Shown here: positions 1-6,843 of the stretch, piece after piece | Position numbering within the stretch: the stretch's first letter is position 1 | How the letters are laid out: every line of letters starts with the position of its first letter | NCBI GenBank assembly: GCA_040880365.1 | Contig: JBBDIO010000251.1 | Span: forward strand, 1 to 12,742 | DNA: 12,742 bases | Origin: JBBDIO01 sp040880365 | GTDB lineage: Bacteria > Chloroflexota > Anaerolineae > Caldilineales > Caldilineaceae | Direction: 5' to 3' | The notes under the pieces: generated by a model | The model's database searches: none | What the model was told of the DNA's origin: nothing | What the model saw: the letters and a program-made list of their open reading frames with translations, nothing else | Made by a program: the position numbers and the translations under genes

Positions 1-1
1 C

Positions 2-91
2 CATGAAGGGACTGTGCAGCCGGGACGGTCGGATTATTCGTGGAATGTGCTGATTGTGCCCGCGCTACACTGGGCAGGGCTGGTGGAATAG
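2..91 (+). CDS. C-terminal end of an unrecognised protein (partial)
   Basis: The frame starting at base 2 is open from the left edge to a TAG at 89-91 and encodes 29 residues ending in HWAGLVE. The other two forward frames hit stops within about 50 bases. The fragment is too short to assign to a family, and an open stretch of 30 codons could arise by chance. A 11-bp hairpin ten bases after the stop supports a real gene end here. No function is proposed. Confidence 0.5.
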   Translation, partial: HEGTVQPGRSDYSWNVLIVPALHWAGLVE

Positions 92-100
92 GCCCAGGCA

Positions 101-127
101 CGCGGCTAACATTCAGTGTAAGCCGCG
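101..127 (+). terminator. Hairpin downstream of the left-edge gene
   Basis: Arms CGCGGCTAACA (101-111) and TGTAAGCCGCG (117-127) pair over 11 positions with one A-A mismatch and a 5-nt loop TTCAG. The stem lies 10 bases after the stop at 89-91. No T-run follows, so it would be a non-canonical intrinsic terminator or a 3'-end stabilising stem. Confidence 0.45.
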
Positions 128-177
128 CCGGATCGACTATGGTCCGTGCGCGATGTTCGGCGCGCCCGCGTGGCCGA

Positions 178-208
178 TTCATAGCAAATTTGGTTGTTGT
201 TTTATAAT
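178..208 (+). promoter_or_regulatory. Candidate sigma-70-type promoter for thyX-cysD-cysNC
   Basis: A perfect TATAAT lies at 203-208 in a locally AT-rich patch. The best -35 candidate is TTCATA at 178-183 (4 of 6 matches to TTGACA), but the spacer is 19 bp, longer than optimal. Transcription from here would give a leader of about 160 nt before the thyX start at 375. The -10 is convincing; the -35 is not. Confidence 0.45.
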
Positions 209-296
209 GCGGCTACCAATTTGGGATTGAATGTTGCATGTGACTTATATGTAGGTGCGGAATGTGCAGATTTGGCTCAGCGCGGTGTACCCCTGA

Positions 297-313
297 GCAG
301 TGTGACACACTGC
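297..313. promoter_or_regulatory. 17-bp dyad in the thyX leader
   Basis: GCAGTGTGACACACTGC has perfect 7-bp arms (297-303 and 307-313) around a 3-nt centre. It lies between the TATAAT box and the thyX start, so it could be a repressor operator or a small RNA hairpin. It sits between two related 17-mers starting at 286 and 316, which are exactly 30 bp apart. The bound factor, if any, is unknown. Confidence 0.4.
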
Positions 314-374
314 AATGTAACTCTGAGCGATGTATCCCTGCGTGAAAGATTTCGCTTTTCCGAAAGGAACCCGT

Positions 375-1463
375 ATGCGCGTTGAGTTGGTAGCCTATAC
401 GCAACAAAATCCTGTGCTTACCCCCGACGCCGTAGCCGGACTGGGCGACCTGTCTGCCCTTTGGGAAAGCCCCGATGCCTTCCCCGAACGTTTGATTGAA
501 TATGCCGGGCGCGTTTGCTATCGCAGCACGCACCGCATGGGCACCGCGCCGGAATTTACCGCGGCGCGTGTGCGCGAGGGTCACGAAGATATCATTGAGC
601 ATGTGGTCGTGACCCTGCATTTTCTCGAAACGGAAGAACCGGCAAGCTGGCGACTCCACAATCGGCACTGTGAAATTTCAGAAGTGGGGCGCGAGGAGTG
701 GCTGGTGAGCGGCAACACGCGCGTATGGCTGGACTTTTTCCGCGCCGAGATGGCGTTGGCCGCGTTGCCCTATCTGGCTGCGATTGCGCCCAAAGTGTTT
801 GACGAGTTTAAGGAACAGTTGCCTGCCGATTTCGATGCCCAGCAGTTGCTGGCCGGCGCGAACAATCAGATCACACAGCCCATTGCATCCTCCGCTGCCG
901 ACCAGTTGCACCCCGCCCACCAGGGCGCAATGCGTGTGACTTTGTTGGGTGTGACCCAGCCTGTGCTCAAAAATCCGGCTTCGCTCTTGCACCACGGCGC
1001 GGCGACCTTTCTGTTCGAAGGCATCAGCCGTACCTGTACGCATCAGTTGGTGCGCCACCGGCTGGCGAGTTTTAGCCAGGAATCACAGCGCTATGTGGAT
1101 CTGAGTAAAGGCGGCTGGCGCGCGATTGTGCCCGATGCCGTAGCCGCCAGGCCCGAAGCCATAGCCGAGCTGGATGAATTCTGGCGCATGGCCGAAGAAA
1201 AATATGCCCGCCTGCGCGAATTGGGCATTCGCAAGGAAGATGCACGTTTTCTTTTGCCCAATGCGGCAGAGACGCGCATTATCACCACCATGAATTTTGC
1301 GGCATGGAGTCACTTTCTCTGGCTGCGGGCGGTGGACAAGGCCGCCCAGTGGGAGATCCGTGCCATGGGCCAATGGGCGCTCAAGATGCTCTATGCGATT
1401 GCGCCCACAGTATTTCAAGATCATTGGGACGTCTACCAGGAAAAGTTTGTACGCCAACCATGA
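375..1463 (+). CDS. thyX: Flavin-dependent thymidylate synthase ThyX, long form
   Basis: ThyX makes dTMP from dUMP in the cytoplasm, using methylene-tetrahydrofolate as carbon donor and FAD/NAD(P)H as reductant. The signature RHR-x7-S is present as RHRLASFSQESQRY (residues 227-240), preceded by a THQLV segment. The C-terminal LRA..D.AQWEIR block (about 317-329) also fits ThyX. The ATG at 375 is chosen over the in-frame ATG at 330 because AAAGGA at 363-368 is well spaced. The product is 362 residues, against roughly 210-250 for usual ThyX. The extra length lies mostly between the conserved GHEDIIEH element (69-76) and the segment leading into RHR (about 206-226). The stop overlaps the cysD start by 4 bp (ATGA), indicating co-translation with sulfate-activation genes. 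Family assignment is secure; activity of this long form is inferred. Confidence 0.93.
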   Translation: MRVELVAYTQQNPVLTPDAVAGLGDLSALWESPDAFPERLIEYAGRVCYRSTHRMGTAPEFTAARVREGHEDIIEHVVVTLHFLETEEPASWRLHNRHCEISEVGREEWLVSGNTRVWLDFFRAEMALAALPYLAAIAPKVFDEFKEQLPADFDAQQLLAGANNQITQPIASSAADQLHPAHQGAMRVTLLGVTQPVLKNPASLLHHGAATFLFEGISRTCTHQLVRHRLASFSQESQRYVDLSKGGWRAIVPDAVAARPEAIAELDEFWRMAEEKYARLRELGIRKEDARFLLPNAAETRIITTMNFAAWSHFLWLRAVDKAAQWEIRAMGQWALKMLYAIAPTVFQDHWDVYQEKFVRQP

Positions 1464-2368
1464 ATTCTACCTATTTACGCTCGCATCTCAAACAACTGGA
1501 ATCCGAAGCAATTTACGTCATCCGCGAGGTGGCCTCCCAGTTCGACCGCCCGGTGTTGATGTTTTCGGGCGGCAAAGATTCCATCGTGATGACCCACCTG
1601 GCGCACCGTGCCTTTGCGCCGGGTAAGATCCCTTTCCCCTTGCTCCACATCGACACTGGTCACAATTTCCCCGAAACACTGGCCTATCGCGACTATCTGG
1701 TAGATTCGCTCAAGGCGCAGCTGGTGGTGCGCTATGTGCAGGATAGCATCGACCAGGGGCGCGTGGTGGAAGAGACGGGGCCAAACGCCAGCCGCAACGC
1801 GTTGCAGACGGTGACGTTGCTGGATGCGCTGGCCGAATTGAAATTCGAGGCGGCATTGGGCGGCGCGCGGCGCGATGAAGAAAAGGCGCGCGCCAAAGAA
1901 CGTTTCTTCTCGCACCGCGACGAATTTGGTCAATGGGACCCCAAAAACCAGCGGCCCGAACTGTGGAACGTCTATAACGGGCGCAAGCACCTGCGCGAAC
2001 ACTTTCGCGTCTTTCCTCTGAGCAATTGGACCGAGATGGACATCTGGCAATATATTGCCGATAACGAAATCGAGATTCCTGCGCTCTATTTTTCTCACAC
2101 CCGCGAGGTGATCCGCCGCGATGGCTCGCTATTGGCGACCGGCGAATTTGTGCCTCCGCAACCTGGCGAAACGGTCGAAAACAAGACCGTGCGCTTCCGT
2201 ACCATCGGCGATATGACGTGTACCGGGGCCGTCGAATCGACGGCCGCCACCATCGACGACATCATCCACGAAGTTGCGACGGCCCGCGTGACCGAACGCG
2301 GCGGTCGTGCGGATGACCGACGTTCAGAAGCCGCTATGGAAGACCGCAAACGCCAGGGATATTTTTAA
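1460..2368 (+). CDS. cysD: Sulfate adenylyltransferase subunit 2 (CysD)
   Basis: CysD is the catalytic subunit of the heterodimeric ATP sulfurylase: ATP plus sulfate gives APS plus pyrophosphate, driven by GTP hydrolysis in CysN. The product is 302 residues, matching the family's usual length. The PP-loop SGGKDS is at 36-41, followed by the conserved HIDTGHNFPE (about 68-77). The C terminus RRSEAAMEDRKRQGYF is the typical CysD ending. The ATG at 1460 overlaps the thyX stop, and an upstream extension in the same frame would only run inside thyX. An AGGA at 1438-1441 is too far away to be a good ribosome site, so translation is probably coupled to thyX. The stop TAA shares one base with the cysNC ATG. 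Confidence 0.96.
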   Translation: MNSTYLRSHLKQLESEAIYVIREVASQFDRPVLMFSGGKDSIVMTHLAHRAFAPGKIPFPLLHIDTGHNFPETLAYRDYLVDSLKAQLVVRYVQDSIDQGRVVEETGPNASRNALQTVTLLDALAELKFEAALGGARRDEEKARAKERFFSHRDEFGQWDPKNQRPELWNVYNGRKHLREHFRVFPLSNWTEMDIWQYIADNEIEIPALYFSHTREVIRRDGSLLATGEFVPPQPGETVENKTVRFRTIGDMTCTGAVESTAATIDDIIHEVATARVTERGGRADDRRSEAAMEDRKRQGYF

Positions 2369-4386
2369 TGCTTAAAGAGTCTGCACAATCCAATACACAG
2401 CCCCCCACCACTGCTCAGCCTGCTGCCCAGTCTGATGCTCAACCCTTTATCAAGCCCGTGCGCACCCGGCCCGATATCTATGGCGCGGCGCAAGAGACCG
2501 ATTTGCTACGGTTTACCACTGCGGGCAGCGTGGACGATGGCAAAAGTACGCTGATTGGCCGATTGCTCTATGACAGCAAAGCCATCTTTGAGGATCAGAT
2601 GGAAGCCGTAGAACGGGCCAGCCAGGCGCGCGGCGATGGCTATGTAGATCTGGCCTTGCTCACCGACGGTTTGCGCGCCGAGCGCGAGCAGGGCATTACC
2701 ATTGATGTAGCCTATCGCTATTTCGCCACGCCCAAACGCAAATTCATCATTGCCGATACACCGGGCCATATCCAGTATACGCGCAATATGGTGACCGGCG
2801 CATCCAACGCCGAGCTGGCGATCGTGCTAATCGACGCGCGCCACGGCGTCATCACCCAGTCCAAGCGCCACGGTTTTCTGGCGTCGCTGCTCGATATTCC
2901 GCATATTCTGGTGGCGGTCAACAAGATGGATCTGGTGGACTATGATCGCGCTGTGTTTCGCAATATCGTGCAGGAATATACCGAGTTTGCCAGCAAGCTA
3001 TCGGTGCAGAATCTGACCTTCATCCCCATTTCGGCGCTGCTGGGCGACAATGTGGTGCACAAGAGCCGGAATATGGAGTGGTATGATGGCCCGACTCTGC
3101 TGCACCATTTGGAAAACGTGAGCGTGGGCGCATCGCGCAATCTGGTCGATTTTCGCTTTCCTGTGCAGATGGTGATCCGACCGCATCAGGATTTTCGAGG
3201 CTTTGCCGGGCAGATTGCGTCGGGCACGGTTTCGCCGGGCGAAGAAGTAGTGGTGCTGCCTTCGGGCAAAACCAGCCGCGTGCGCGCCGTGCTGGCCGCG
3301 GGCCAGGAAGTGTCGGAAGCTGCGGCGGGCGATTCGGTGCTTCTGACATTGGAAGATGAGGTCGATGTGAGCCGGGGCGATATGATTGTGCGCAAAAACA
3401 ATCTGCCCCAGGTCGCCAATCAGCTGGAGTGTACGCTCTGCTGGATGAACGAAACGCCCATGAACCCGCGCGGTTCGTATATTCTGCAACACACCACCCA
3501 CCAGACCCGTGCCCTGATTTCCGAGCTGAACTATCGCATCGACGTGGATACGCTGCACCGGGACGCCGCGCCCCATTTGTCGCTCAATGAAATCGGGCGC
3601 GTCAAGATCACCACCACCCGGCCCCTGTATTTTGATCCCTACCGGCTCAATCGGGCGACGGGGGGCTTTGTGCTCATCGATCCCTATACCAATGTGACGG
3701 TGGCTGCGGGGATGATCCGGCGGCGCGCGCGTACGCTGGACGAGGTGGTGGAACAAGCGGGCGCCACGCCCACGGATGCCCGCCGCCGCTCTAGCAATGT
3801 GGTGTGGGAAGGCACGCAGATTTCGCGCACGGCACGCGAGCAGCGCAATGGACATGGCGGCGTCGTCCTCTGGTTCACCGGCCTTTCGGGGTCGGGTAAA
3901 TCCACTGTGGCGCATCTGTTGGAACAAAAACTCTTTGGCCGCGAATGCCAGACCTTCTATCTGGACGGCGACAATGTGCGCCACGGACTCAACGGCGATC
4001 TGGGCTTTTCGCCCGAAGACCGCAAAGAGAATATCCGTCGGGTATCCGAAGTGGCGCGTCTGGCCTATGACCACGGGGCGATCGTGTTGTGTACGTTTAT
4101 TTCGCCCTATCGCGCCGACCGCGATTTTGCGCGTTCGCTCTTGCCGGGTGACCGCTTCATGGAAATCTTCGTGAAATGCGATATCGAAGTGCTCAAGCGG
4201 CGCGACCCCAAAGGTCTCTATGCGCGTGCCCTCGCGGGGGAAATTCCCGAATTTACGGGCATTTCTGCGCCCTATGAGGAGCCGCAAAGCCCCGATATGG
4301 TGGTCGAGACCGATGTGCAGAGCGCCGAGGAAATCACCGCCGCGATTGTAGATGAACTTATCCGCCGGGGGATTGTCCAACCCTAG
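2368..4386 (+). CDS. cysNC: Bifunctional sulfate adenylyltransferase subunit 1 / APS kinase (CysNC)
   Basis: This 672-residue fusion joins the GTPase subunit of ATP sulfurylase (CysN) to APS kinase (CysC), so with CysD it can take sulfate to PAPS. The CysN half shows the P-loop GSVDDGKST (53-61), switch segment REQGITIDV (106-114), DTPGH (130-134) and NKMD (185-188), then the EF-Tu-like beta-barrel region to about 450. A linker of about 45 residues leads to the kinase, with its P-loop GLSGSGKS (505-512), DGDNVRHGLNGDLGF (533-547), FISPYRADR (578-586) and DPKGLYARA (613-621). Both nucleotide sites look intact. The first 45 residues are a Gln/Thr/Ala-rich extension. AGGGA at 2355-2359 supports the start. 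CysNC fusions are known from Mycobacterium and rhizobial NodQ. No reductase (cysH/cysI) is in the window, so the fate of the PAPS is not shown. Confidence 0.96.
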   Translation: MLKESAQSNTQPPTTAQPAAQSDAQPFIKPVRTRPDIYGAAQETDLLRFTTAGSVDDGKSTLIGRLLYDSKAIFEDQMEAVERASQARGDGYVDLALLTDGLRAEREQGITIDVAYRYFATPKRKFIIADTPGHIQYTRNMVTGASNAELAIVLIDARHGVITQSKRHGFLASLLDIPHILVAVNKMDLVDYDRAVFRNIVQEYTEFASKLSVQNLTFIPISALLGDNVVHKSRNMEWYDGPTLLHHLENVSVGASRNLVDFRFPVQMVIRPHQDFRGFAGQIASGTVSPGEEVVVLPSGKTSRVRAVLAAGQEVSEAAAGDSVLLTLEDEVDVSRGDMIVRKNNLPQVANQLECTLCWMNETPMNPRGSYILQHTTHQTRALISELNYRIDVDTLHRDAAPHLSLNEIGRVKITTTRPLYFDPYRLNRATGGFVLIDPYTNVTVAAGMIRRRARTLDEVVEQAGATPTDARRRSSNVVWEGTQISRTAREQRNGHGGVVLWFTGLSGSGKSTVAHLLEQKLFGRECQTFYLDGDNVRHGLNGDLGFSPEDRKENIRRVSEVARLAYDHGAIVLCTFISPYRADRDFARSLLPGDRFMEIFVKCDIEVLKRRDPKGLYARALAGEIPEFTGISAPYEEPQSPDMVVETDVQSAEEITAAIVDELIRRGIVQP

Positions 4387-4401
4387 TGGGCACGTTGGTT
4401 T

Positions 4402-4441
4402 GATGCGTGGGCGTTTCCTGACACGCCAACGCATCGTATTA
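4402..4441 (+). terminator. Intrinsic terminator candidate after cysNC
   Basis: Arms GATGCGTGGGCG (4402-4413) and CGCCAACGCATC (4424-4435) form a 12-position stem with a single mismatch and a 10-nt loop. An AT-rich run with an interrupted T tract (GTATTATTTT, 4436-4445) follows. It begins 16 bases after the cysNC stop and is the best candidate for the end of the thyX-cysD-cysNC transcript. Confidence 0.6.
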
Positions 4442-4467
4442 TTTTCAGCCCTATTTGCATCGAGCAG

Positions 4468-4496
4468 GCAGTCGGGTCCACTTGCGACCCGACTGC
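4468..4496. terminator. Second strong hairpin in the cysNC downstream spacer
   Basis: GCAGTCGGGTC (4468-4478) and GACCCGACTGC (4486-4496) form a perfect 11-bp stem with a 7-nt loop. No clear T-run follows, so it may be a back-up or bidirectional terminator, or a 5' leader structure for the gene starting at 4530. It lies 32 bases after the first hairpin. Confidence 0.45.
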
Positions 4497-4529
4497 GTCC
4501 ATTTACCATAGTTGTCATTTTCGGAGCTT

Positions 4530-6749
4530 ATGTTTAATCCGCATCGTTGTATCGCCAACGCTCACACCAGATCTATACCCACTTTTCGTCGTCTGATGGT
4601 TTCTGTGCTGTTGCTCGCCCTACTCCTGGCGGGAACCCTGCTTTCACCCCTGCCCGCACAAGCCGAAACTCTCTATCAGAATACAGGCCCCACTCCAGAA
4701 ACATCCGACCCGGACGCGGCGGTGCCCGATGCGGCAGATCTGGAGGATGCGGTAGACCCGAATGCCGGGTTCGACCCGGACCTGGGCGCGGATGCATCCC
4801 TCACCGTGCCCCTCGATATTCCTGCGGCCACAGCGCCCGACGCCCCATCGACCACCGATGAATCGCTCGACGCTGAGGCCCCTGCGCCCATTCTGGGGGC
4901 AGAAGTGGCTTTGCCCGACCTGGGCGAGGCTTGGGGCGATGCCGCTACGCTCAATGTGGCGGAACTGGCCGCGTCGTTCGAGGATTTGTTGCGCATTGAG
5001 ACCAATGGCGACTTTGCCTTTACCTATCTGGCGGGCGCGGATGGCGCGTCGATCCGCATTTTGCCCATTGAGGGCACCTGGCCTGCCGATGCGCCGCTCT
5101 ATCTCGATTTGGCGTGGCGTTTCGATGCCGATTCGCCGCTCACTTTGCCCGCGGGGACGCGGGTGGATGTGGAGATGGGCGCGCGCCTCTATTCGCCGCC
5201 TGCCGGCGCGGTGTTGAGCATCCGCGAAGAAGTCGCGGGCGAATGGCAGAGTAGCTCGGTGACGATGCAGGATATCCAGTGGCAAACCTATGCCGTGGCC
5301 CGGCAGGTGGCCGAAGACGCCACACGCGCCGAAATCGGCATTCGCTGGTTGCCCGAATTGCCCAATGCGTGGATCGAAATCGAGGTGCCGCGCCTGATTA
5401 TGGGGCGCGAAGAGGTGGTGGCGAGCGCGCTGACACCCAATGATACCCCCACACCTGTGCCCACGCCGACACCCGCGGCTACGCCAACGCCCGCGGCCAC
5501 CGCGACACCCCAGCCCACGCCTACGTTGGAGCCTACACCCACCCCGCTGCCTTCGGATGATTTGTCGGGAACCCCAGCCGCAGAACCGGATGCAGAATCG
5601 GCTGAAGCGCGGGCCGAGGCTGACGCAGCAGACGCTGATGACGCAGATGATGGCGCAGATGCTGATGGCGAAGGCGGGGATGATGCAGGTGGGGATGATA
5701 CAGATGGGAATGATGATGCGGAGCCGGAAGAGGACTTGTTGCCGACGCCGACGCTGACGCCCTATGTGGTGACTTCGACCCCCACGCCGGCAGACGTGTT
5801 TGAAGAAGCCACGCGCGTGGCACAGGCGACCGCCTGGGCGCCTGTATTGGGGACAGAAACCCCCACGCCCGAAAACATGGTGACGCCCACGCCCTCACCA
5901 ACGCCGTTTGTGATTATTGTGACCAATACGCCGGTGCCCGAAAATGCGGCAACCGCAACCTATAATGAACGCCTGGCGACCGCGGTAGCGTTTACTACGG
6001 GTACGCCCACACCCATGCCCGCCGAGGCACAAGTGCTGGTCGCGACCAATACACCTGTGCCCCAACCGAAGCCCACCCAGACCCCCACGTCGCTCTCGGT
6101 CTTGCTGGCTGAATTGCCGCCTACGCCCGAGCCTGCACCTACGGTGGAGTTCCCCGCCGAGTTGCAGGGCAAAATTATGTTTTTGAGCGATTTTCGCGGC
6201 ACGCGGGGGAGCCCCAATGTGCTTATCATGAACCCCGATGGCAGCGATCTGGCAATCATGCGCTCGCGTTTGTTCTACAATCGGGCCGTTGCGCGCGAGC
6301 CTTATTCGACGGATCGCCGCTTTCTGGCGTTTGTGCAGCGTGAGGGCACCCAGGCCAATGGGCGGTGGCTCCAGATCAAATTTGACGATTATCACTACGA
6401 TGATCTGGCTAATGCCATGACCTTTTTTGGTAGGGGCAATGCCTGGTCGCCGGTGTGGTCGCCCACGCGCCAATCGGTCGCCTTTGTTTCCAACGAGTCG
6501 GGCAATGATGAAATCTATCTGGTAAACATCAACGAATGGCCCGCCATTCAGTTGACAAGAAACGAGTGGGAATGGGATCATCATCCCAGCTTTTCGCCCG
6601 ATGGCGGGCAGATTGTCTTTTCGTCGAACCGCAACACCGGCACCCGCCAGATCTGGATTATGGATGCCAGCGGCGGCAATCAACATCAGATGACCAATTT
6701 TCCCTTTGAAGCCTGGAACCCGGTCTGGGTAAAATATCCCGATTCCTAG
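4530..6749 (+). CDS. Secreted Thr/Pro-rich stalk protein with C-terminal TolB-like (PD40) propeller repeats
   Basis: From the ATG at 4530 the product is 739 residues; an in-frame TTG at 4512 is possible, and GGAG at 4523-4526 is very close to the ATG. Residues 1-45 look like a Sec signal peptide: an Arg-containing N region, a Leu-rich core (about 24-38) and PAQA before Glu46. An acidic, Pro/Ala-rich linker (about 50-125) precedes a beta-rich segment (about 140-295) that may be a binding module. Then follow TPTP-type repeats (304-342), an Asp/Ala/Gly block (347-402), and a second TP-rich stalk with two related 30-residue modules (413-442 and 463-492). The last 190 residues carry PD40/TolB-like strands such as SFSPDGGQIVFSSN and IWIMDASGGN, enough for roughly four blades. 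No anchor is visible at the C terminus. It is probably an extracellular binding or sensing protein; no enzyme activity is apparent. Confidence 0.88.
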   Translation: MFNPHRCIANAHTRSIPTFRRLMVSVLLLALLLAGTLLSPLPAQAETLYQNTGPTPETSDPDAAVPDAADLEDAVDPNAGFDPDLGADASLTVPLDIPAATAPDAPSTTDESLDAEAPAPILGAEVALPDLGEAWGDAATLNVAELAASFEDLLRIETNGDFAFTYLAGADGASIRILPIEGTWPADAPLYLDLAWRFDADSPLTLPAGTRVDVEMGARLYSPPAGAVLSIREEVAGEWQSSSVTMQDIQWQTYAVARQVAEDATRAEIGIRWLPELPNAWIEIEVPRLIMGREEVVASALTPNDTPTPVPTPTPAATPTPAATATPQPTPTLEPTPTPLPSDDLSGTPAAEPDAESAEARAEADAADADDADDGADADGEGGDDAGGDDTDGNDDAEPEEDLLPTPTLTPYVVTSTPTPADVFEEATRVAQATAWAPVLGTETPTPENMVTPTPSPTPFVIIVTNTPVPENAATATYNERLATAVAFTTGTPTPMPAEAQVLVATNTPVPQPKPTQTPTSLSVLLAELPPTPEPAPTVEFPAELQGKIMFLSDFRGTRGSPNVLIMNPDGSDLAIMRSRLFYNRAVAREPYSTDRRFLAFVQREGTQANGRWLQIKFDDYHYDDLANAMTFFGRGNAWSPVWSPTRQSVAFVSNESGNDEIYLVNINEWPAIQLTRNEWEWDHHPSFSPDGGQIVFSSNRNTGTRQIWIMDASGGNQHQMTNFPFEAWNPVWVKYPDS
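5434..5556 (+). repeat. First Thr-Pro repeat tract in the secreted protein
   Basis: The coding sequence is a run of ACN-CCN codon pairs giving repeated TPTP and TPAAT units (about residues 302-342). Such tracts are common as flexible stalks in exported proteins of Chloroflexota and Actinobacteria. Synonymous codons vary between units, so the repeat looks maintained at protein level rather than recently amplified. Confidence 0.75.
5766..6005 (+). repeat. Two related 30-residue stalk modules
   Basis: Residues 413-442 (5766-5855) and 463-492 (5916-6005) align without gaps. Each begins with (V/I)VT(S/N)TP(T/V)P, has ATA-x-A in the middle and ends in GT followed by TP-rich sequence. The offset is exactly 50 residues. 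A third start, ATNTPVP, follows at about 505-511 but lacks the rest. This is an old duplication within the stalk. Confidence 0.6.
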
Positions 6750-6798
6750 ATTCGCCTGACATCCAGGCTCTTGCATCCTCAGACCCCATCCCCAGGGC

Positions 6799-6826
6799 TT
6801 GTACCCAGACTTTTGTACCCAGACTT
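6799..6826 (+). repeat. Tandem 14-bp duplication upstream of the epimerase gene
   Basis: TTGTACCCAGACTT occurs twice with no gap (6799-6812 and 6813-6826). It ends just before the GGAAGGA ribosome-binding site at 6829-6835. It could be a simple slippage duplication or a paired binding site; nothing else supports either. Confidence 0.6.
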
Positions 6827-6843
6827 GTGGAAGGATACGCACC

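Noticed and set aside
194..385. 63-codon plus-strand frame in the thyX leader
   Set aside because: It starts at a TTG over the TATAAT box, overlaps the thyX start and has no ribosome site. A leader peptide is possible but unsupported.
2998..4518. 506-codon open frame on the minus strand opposite cysNC
   Set aside because: It lies antisense to a clearly conserved CysNC fusion, its product is His/Arg/Ala-rich with no recognisable motif, and such shadow frames are expected in GC-rich coding sequence.
5434..5735. Possible CRISPR or DNA-level tandem array in the repetitive part of the secreted-protein gene
   Set aside because: The repetition follows the reading frame (Thr-Pro and Asp-Ala codons), unit lengths vary, and there are no constant repeats separated by unique spacers.
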